A stretch of 42,544 bases of DNA from JBJSXF01 sp046086225 (GTDB lineage Bacteria > Actinomycetota > Acidimicrobiia > IMCC26256 > PALSA-610): assembly GCA_046086225.1 (NCBI GenBank), contig JBJSXF010000064.1:1-42544 (forward strand). The letters run 5' to 3'. Position numbers and translations under genes: made by a program. Numbering within the stretch: the first letter of the stretch is position 1; each line of letters opens with the position of its first letter. Shown here in pieces: positions 39,653 through 42,544 of the stretch. The notes under the pieces are model-generated. The model did no database searches. It saw only the letters and a list, made by a program, of their open reading frames with translations, and was not told the DNA's origin.

Positions 39653-40917
39653 GGCGCGGAGGGTAGCGCGGGGGGCACGTCGAGCGTTCCGCCCAACTGC
39701 GGCCGCACGACGCGGGCGATGAGCAGCGTGGCGCCGAGGACGGCGGCGGCGGCGACCGTCGTGCGGGGCAGGCCGTACTCGTCGGCGATCTGGCCCTGGA
39801 TGATCGCTCCGACCGGGTAGAAGCTGCCGAGCACCATCGTGTGCACGGCGAGGACCCGGCCCCGGAGCGCGGTCGGGGCCCGGAGCTGCGCGATCGTCGT
39901 CGTCGTGGCCAGGGCGCCGAGATAGCAGGCGCCGACGATCACGATCGCCACTGCCGCGGTCCACAACGTGGCCGCGAGCGCGTAGGACGCGAGGGCCACG
40001 GGGAGCAGGCTCATGGCGGTGACGAGCACCCGGCGCACGCCCCAGCGGGCGGTGAGCGGACCGAGTGCGAACGCCATGGCCACCGCGCCGACGCCCTGGG
40101 CGCCGACGAGCAGGGCAGTGCCGTTCGGCGCCGCGAGCACGTCCTCGGCCATCGTCGGGATGAGTGCGATGAAGGGTGCGGCGAGGAAGCTGCTCAGGGC
40201 GAGCGTGGCGAAGGTGACCCGCAGCCCGGGATCAGCGCGCACGAAGCGGAAGCCACCGCTGATCGTGCGGAGGAAGCCGGGCCGGTCGGCGTGAGCGACC
40301 GGGCGGGGGAGGTGGAGGGTGCCGACCACGGCGATGACGCCGATGAAGCTCGCCGCGTTCACGACCTCGGCCGCGAAGAAGCGGTCGTCGGCGATCACGA
40401 CTCCGGCCAGCACCGGGCCGATGATCCGTCCGAGGTTGTACTGCGCCGAGGACAGGGCGATCGCCCCGGGGAGGGTCTCGGGCGGGACGAGGTCGGGGAG
40501 CATCGCCTGGTAGGCCGGGAAGCCGAGCGCGCCGCACACTCCCGACCCGAAGGCCACGAGCAGCACGAGTCGCTGGGACGGTGCTCCGTTGGCGAACTGG
40601 ACCGCGAGTGACGCGGCGAGCGCGGCCTGGACGAGGCTCGTGCCGACGATGATCAGCTTCCGGGAGATGTGATCGGCGAGCGCGCCGCCGAGCGGGCTGA
40701 AGACGGCGATCGGAACGAAGGCGGCGGCGGCGACCGCGGCGGTGGAGGTAGCCGAGCCGGTCGAGCGTTGGGTGTAGATCCCGAGCGCGAGCGCCTCCAT
40801 CCACGTGCCGATGTTGGAGGTGATGGCGGCGACCCAGAGTCGCGCGAATGCGGGGTTACGGAGGGGGGCGAGGGCCGAGGTGCGCGACGGCCCGGCGCCC
40901 CCTACCGGGTCGTCCAC
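39649..40917 (-). CDS. Major facilitator superfamily transporter
   Basis: A 422-residue protein with about twelve transmembrane helices (for example LWVAAITSNIGTWMEALALG, AAAFVPIAVFSPLGGALAD). The loop after helix 2 has GGALADHISRK, a variant of the MFS G-x3-D-R/K motif. It resembles the MFS_3 group of predicted drug or siderophore exporters; substrate unknown. GTG 40917 overlaps the end of the upstream crotonase gene by 16 nt, and the longer upstream frame is shadow of that gene. Coupled to the 39652 hydratase. Confidence 0.9.
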   Translation of the reverse strand: MDDPVGGAGPSRTSALAPLRNPAFARLWVAAITSNIGTWMEALALGIYTQRSTGSATSTAAVAAAAFVPIAVFSPLGGALADHISRKLIIVGTSLVQAALAASLAVQFANGAPSQRLVLLVAFGSGVCGALGFPAYQAMLPDLVPPETLPGAIALSSAQYNLGRIIGPVLAGVVIADDRFFAAEVVNAASFIGVIAVVGTLHLPRPVAHADRPGFLRTISGGFRFVRADPGLRVTFATLALSSFLAAPFIALIPTMAEDVLAAPNGTALLVGAQGVGAVAMAFALGPLTARWGVRRVLVTAMSLLPVALASYALAATLWTAAVAIVIVGACYLGALATTTTIAQLRAPTALRGRVLAVHTMVLGSFYPVGAIIQGQIADEYGLPRTTVAAAAVLGATLLIARVVRPQLGGTLDVPPALPSAP

Positions 40918-41678
40918 TGCGGGGCGCGCTTGGCGAGGAACGCGCGCATGCCCTCGAGCGCGTCGGGATCGGCGGCGTTCTCGACCATCACCGGGCACGC
41001 GAGCGCGTACGCGGCCGCCTCGGTGAGGCCGGTCTGGGCCCAGAAGGCGCGCTTCCCGAGCGCGAGGACGTGCGCGCTGGAACGGATGAGGCGCGCCGCG
41101 AGATCGGCGACCGCGGCATCGAGCTCGGCTCCGGGCACGACCCGGTTGACGAGGCCCCACGTCTCGGCCGTGGCGGCGTCGATCATGTCGCCGGTGAGGA
41201 GGAGCTCGAGCGCCCGCTTCGTGCCGACGGCTCGCTGCACCGGCACCATCGGGGTGGAGCAGAAGAGCCCGATGTTCACGCCGGGCGTGGCGAAGCGGGA
41301 GGTGGCGGACGCAACGGCGAGGTCGCAGGCGGCGACGAGCTGACAGCCGGCGGCGGTGGCGACCCCGTCGACCTTGGCGATGACCGGCTGGGGCATCTCG
41401 TGCAGGGACGTCATGACCAGGATGCAGGTGCCGAACAGGTCGGCGAGGAACGCTTCGTCGCGCCGTTCGGTCATCTCGGTGAGGTCGTGCCCGGCCGAGA
41501 ACGCCGGTCCGTTGGCGGCGATCACGAGGACGCGGGCCGGTCCGGCGGCGACGGCGGCGAGGGCCGTCTCGATCTCGCGCAGGCACGCGAGCGAGAGGGC
41601 GTTCCGCCGTTCGGGTCGATCGAGGGTCAGGGTGGCGACGTCGCCGTCGGTCGCGAGGGTGAGGGCGGCGAAGTCCAC
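40902..41678 (-). CDS. Crotonase-fold protein resembling ECHDC3, catalytic Glu missing
   Basis: A 258-residue protein with FSAGHDLTEMTE, AAGCQLVAACDLAVAS and FATPGVNIGLFCSTP, which closely resembles what I recall of vertebrate ECHDC3. Positions of the two hydratase glutamates hold Gln (GCQL) and Gly (PGVN), so classical hydration is unlikely; isomerase, hydrolase, or a non-hydratase role is possible. GTG 41678 is preceded by TATGCT at 8 nt. First gene of a three-gene unit with the MFS transporter and a normal hydratase. Confidence 0.88.
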   Translation of the reverse strand: MDFAALTLATDGDVATLTLDRPERRNALSLACLREIETALAAVAAGPARVLVIAANGPAFSAGHDLTEMTERRDEAFLADLFGTCILVMTSLHEMPQPVIAKVDGVATAAGCQLVAACDLAVASATSRFATPGVNIGLFCSTPMVPVQRAVGTKRALELLLTGDMIDAATAETWGLVNRVVPGAELDAAVADLAARLIRSSAHVLALGKRAFWAQTGLTEAAAYALACPVMVENAADPDALEGMRAFLAKRAPQWTTR

Positions 41679-41686
41679 GGTGGGTG

Positions 41687-41692
41687 AGCATA
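41687..41692 (-). promoter_or_regulatory. -10 hexamer TATGCT (minus), leaderless start at 41678
   Basis: Reverse-strand TATGCT ends 8 nt before GTG 41678 with no Shine-Dalgarno site. Confidence 0.6.
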
Positions 41693-41769
41693 CGGCCTCG
41701 CGGCGTGGCAAGTAGGCCGTTCGGCCCGGTCGGATCGAGGCCGGATGGCGGCTCGCGAGCCCCCCTCGG

Positions 41770-41775
41770 TACCCT
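41770..41775 (+). promoter_or_regulatory. Possible -10 hexamer TACCCT for the right-edge gene
   Basis: TACCCT lies 104 nt before ATG 41880 in a 201-bp divergent gap. It would give a leader of roughly 100 nt. Weak evidence; I see no conserved structure in the leader. Confidence 0.3.
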
Positions 41776-41879
41776 CGCCCTCCCCGGGGTACGCCGGTGG
41801 CGGACCATCCGCCCGGTCCCCGCCGAGGTCCGGTCCGACCGCCGGAGGGCGCCGACGGGCCCGCATCAGGAGGAACGCG

Positions 41880-42544
41880 ATGACCACGATCACGGCCGCC
41901 GTCACCGACGAGGAGCGCGTCGAAGACCTCTGCGCTGCGCTGCTCGCGGCCCACGACCCGAAGGCGACCCCGCCGGCCGAGTTCCTCGGCGCGCAGTACG
42001 ACCTGGGCCTGGCCTGGGTGCACTTCCCCGAGGGCGAGGGCGGACTCGGGGTGTCCCCGAAGCTGCAGAACGTGGTGAGCGCCCGGATGGCCAAGGCCGG
42101 GGCGCCCGTGCCCTACGGCCGGAACCCGATCGGCTACGGCATGTGCGCGCCCACGATCCAGGTGCACGGCACCGAGGAGCAGAAGGCGCGGTACCTCCGA
42201 CCCCTCTTCACCGGCGAGGAGATCTGGTGCCAGCTCTTCAGCGAGCCGGGTGCCGGCTCCGATGTCGCGAGCCTCGCCACCCGGGCCGTGCGGGACGGCG
42301 ACGAGTGGGCGATCGACGGGCAGAAGGTCTGGACGACGCTCGCCCACGTCTCCCGCTTCGGCATCCTCCTCGTCCGCACCGATCCCGAGCAGGTGAAGCA
42401 CAAAGGACTCACGATGTTCGTGGTCGACATGGCGGCGCCGGGTGTCGAGGTTCGTCCCCTCATGCAGGCCACCGGCGAAGCCGAGTTCAACGAGGTGTAC
42501 CTCACCGACGTGCGGATCCCCGACGCCGAGCGGCTCGGTGAGGT
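41880..42544 (+). CDS. Acyl-CoA dehydrogenase family protein, N-terminal part (cut by window edge)
   Basis: An open frame from ATG 41880 to the right edge (221 codons). It shares AWVHFPEGEGGLG, WCQLFSEPGAGSD, IDGQKVWTTLAH and EFNEVYLTDVRIPDAERLGE with the gene at 29983-31182, so the two are paralogues. AGGAGG lies 6 nt before the ATG, a standard ribosome site. The C-terminal catalytic region is outside the window. It is divergent from the ECHDC3-like gene. Confidence 0.92.
   Translation, partial: MTTITAAVTDEERVEDLCAALLAAHDPKATPPAEFLGAQYDLGLAWVHFPEGEGGLGVSPKLQNVVSARMAKAGAPVPYGRNPIGYGMCAPTIQVHGTEEQKARYLRPLFTGEEIWCQLFSEPGAGSDVASLATRAVRDGDEWAIDGQKVWTTLAHVSRFGILLVRTDPEQVKHKGLTMFVVDMAAPGVEVRPLMQATGEAEFNEVYLTDVRIPDAERLGE

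Noticed and set aside
1..42544. CRISPR arrays, tRNA or rRNA genes, prophage genes, replication origin
   Set aside because: I saw no spaced repeat array, no cloverleaf or CCA-ended tRNA pattern, no rRNA-like segment, no phage gene and no DnaA-box cluster; I could not run a covariance search.

Overview
The window is about 42.5 kb of very GC-rich chromosomal DNA, close to fully coding, from an actinobacterium. Support comes from an F420-type luciferase-like oxidoreductase, a mycothiol-dependent maleylpyruvate-isomerase-fold protein, a PASTA serine/threonine kinase, many GTG/TTG starts, and a gene order (cysteine desulfurase - mnmA - MetE-like - ligA - gatC - gatA - gatB, then ilvB-ilvN-ilvC) that I recall from the Mycobacterium tuberculosis Rv3025c-Rv3001c region. 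The many acyl-CoA enzymes and diverged core genes suggest a deep branch such as Acidimicrobiia, but that placement is inference. I saw no tRNA, rRNA, CRISPR array, transposase or prophage gene.

Layout. 1-4.5 kb: the start of a sirtuin, an unrecognised gene, then methylmalonyl-CoA mutase with its chaperone MeaB. 4.5-10.8 kb: cysteine desulfurase and MnmA (sulfur delivery and tRNA 2-thiolation), a membrane protein, a MetE-like protein and NAD-dependent DNA ligase. 10.7-14.6 kb: a membrane-anchored protein, a PASTA kinase, an SDR and an SCP2 protein. 14.6-18.2 kb: ferredoxin and the gatCAB amidotransferase operon. 18.2-20.9 kb: minus-strand LLM oxidoreductase, a two-gene nucleotidyltransferase cassette and a Gfo/Idh oxidoreductase. 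20.9-28.6 kb: ilvD, an Fpg-family glycosylase, a Pro-rich lipoprotein, and ilvBNC behind an attenuator. 28.6-42.5 kb: mostly minus-strand catabolic genes (acyl-CoA dehydrogenases, SDR, aminopeptidase N, an AtuA pair, amidase, a D-threonine-aldolase-like gene, two crotonase-fold proteins, an MFS transporter).

Regulation is unusually readable. Fourteen genes have a TAnnnT hexamer ending, in nearly every case, 6-8 nt before the start codon and no Shine-Dalgarno sequence, the pattern of leaderless transcripts; about ten others have a clear GGAGG-type site. ilvD and the Gfo/Idh gene are transcribed apart from overlapping -10 boxes in a 24-bp gap. ilvBNC is preceded by an 11-codon leader peptide rich in Leu and Val codons and an intrinsic terminator.

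The most unusual items are three exact-length 26-bp tandem repeats at the gatA-gatB junction that duplicate the gatB initiation site and create two overlapping mini-ORFs; a nucleotidyltransferase/56-residue pair bracketed by ~60-bp direct repeats; a probable frameshift in a G6 run at the end of the D-threonine-aldolase-like gene; and an Fpg-family protein whose zinc finger is Cys-Asp-Cys-His rather than four cysteines.
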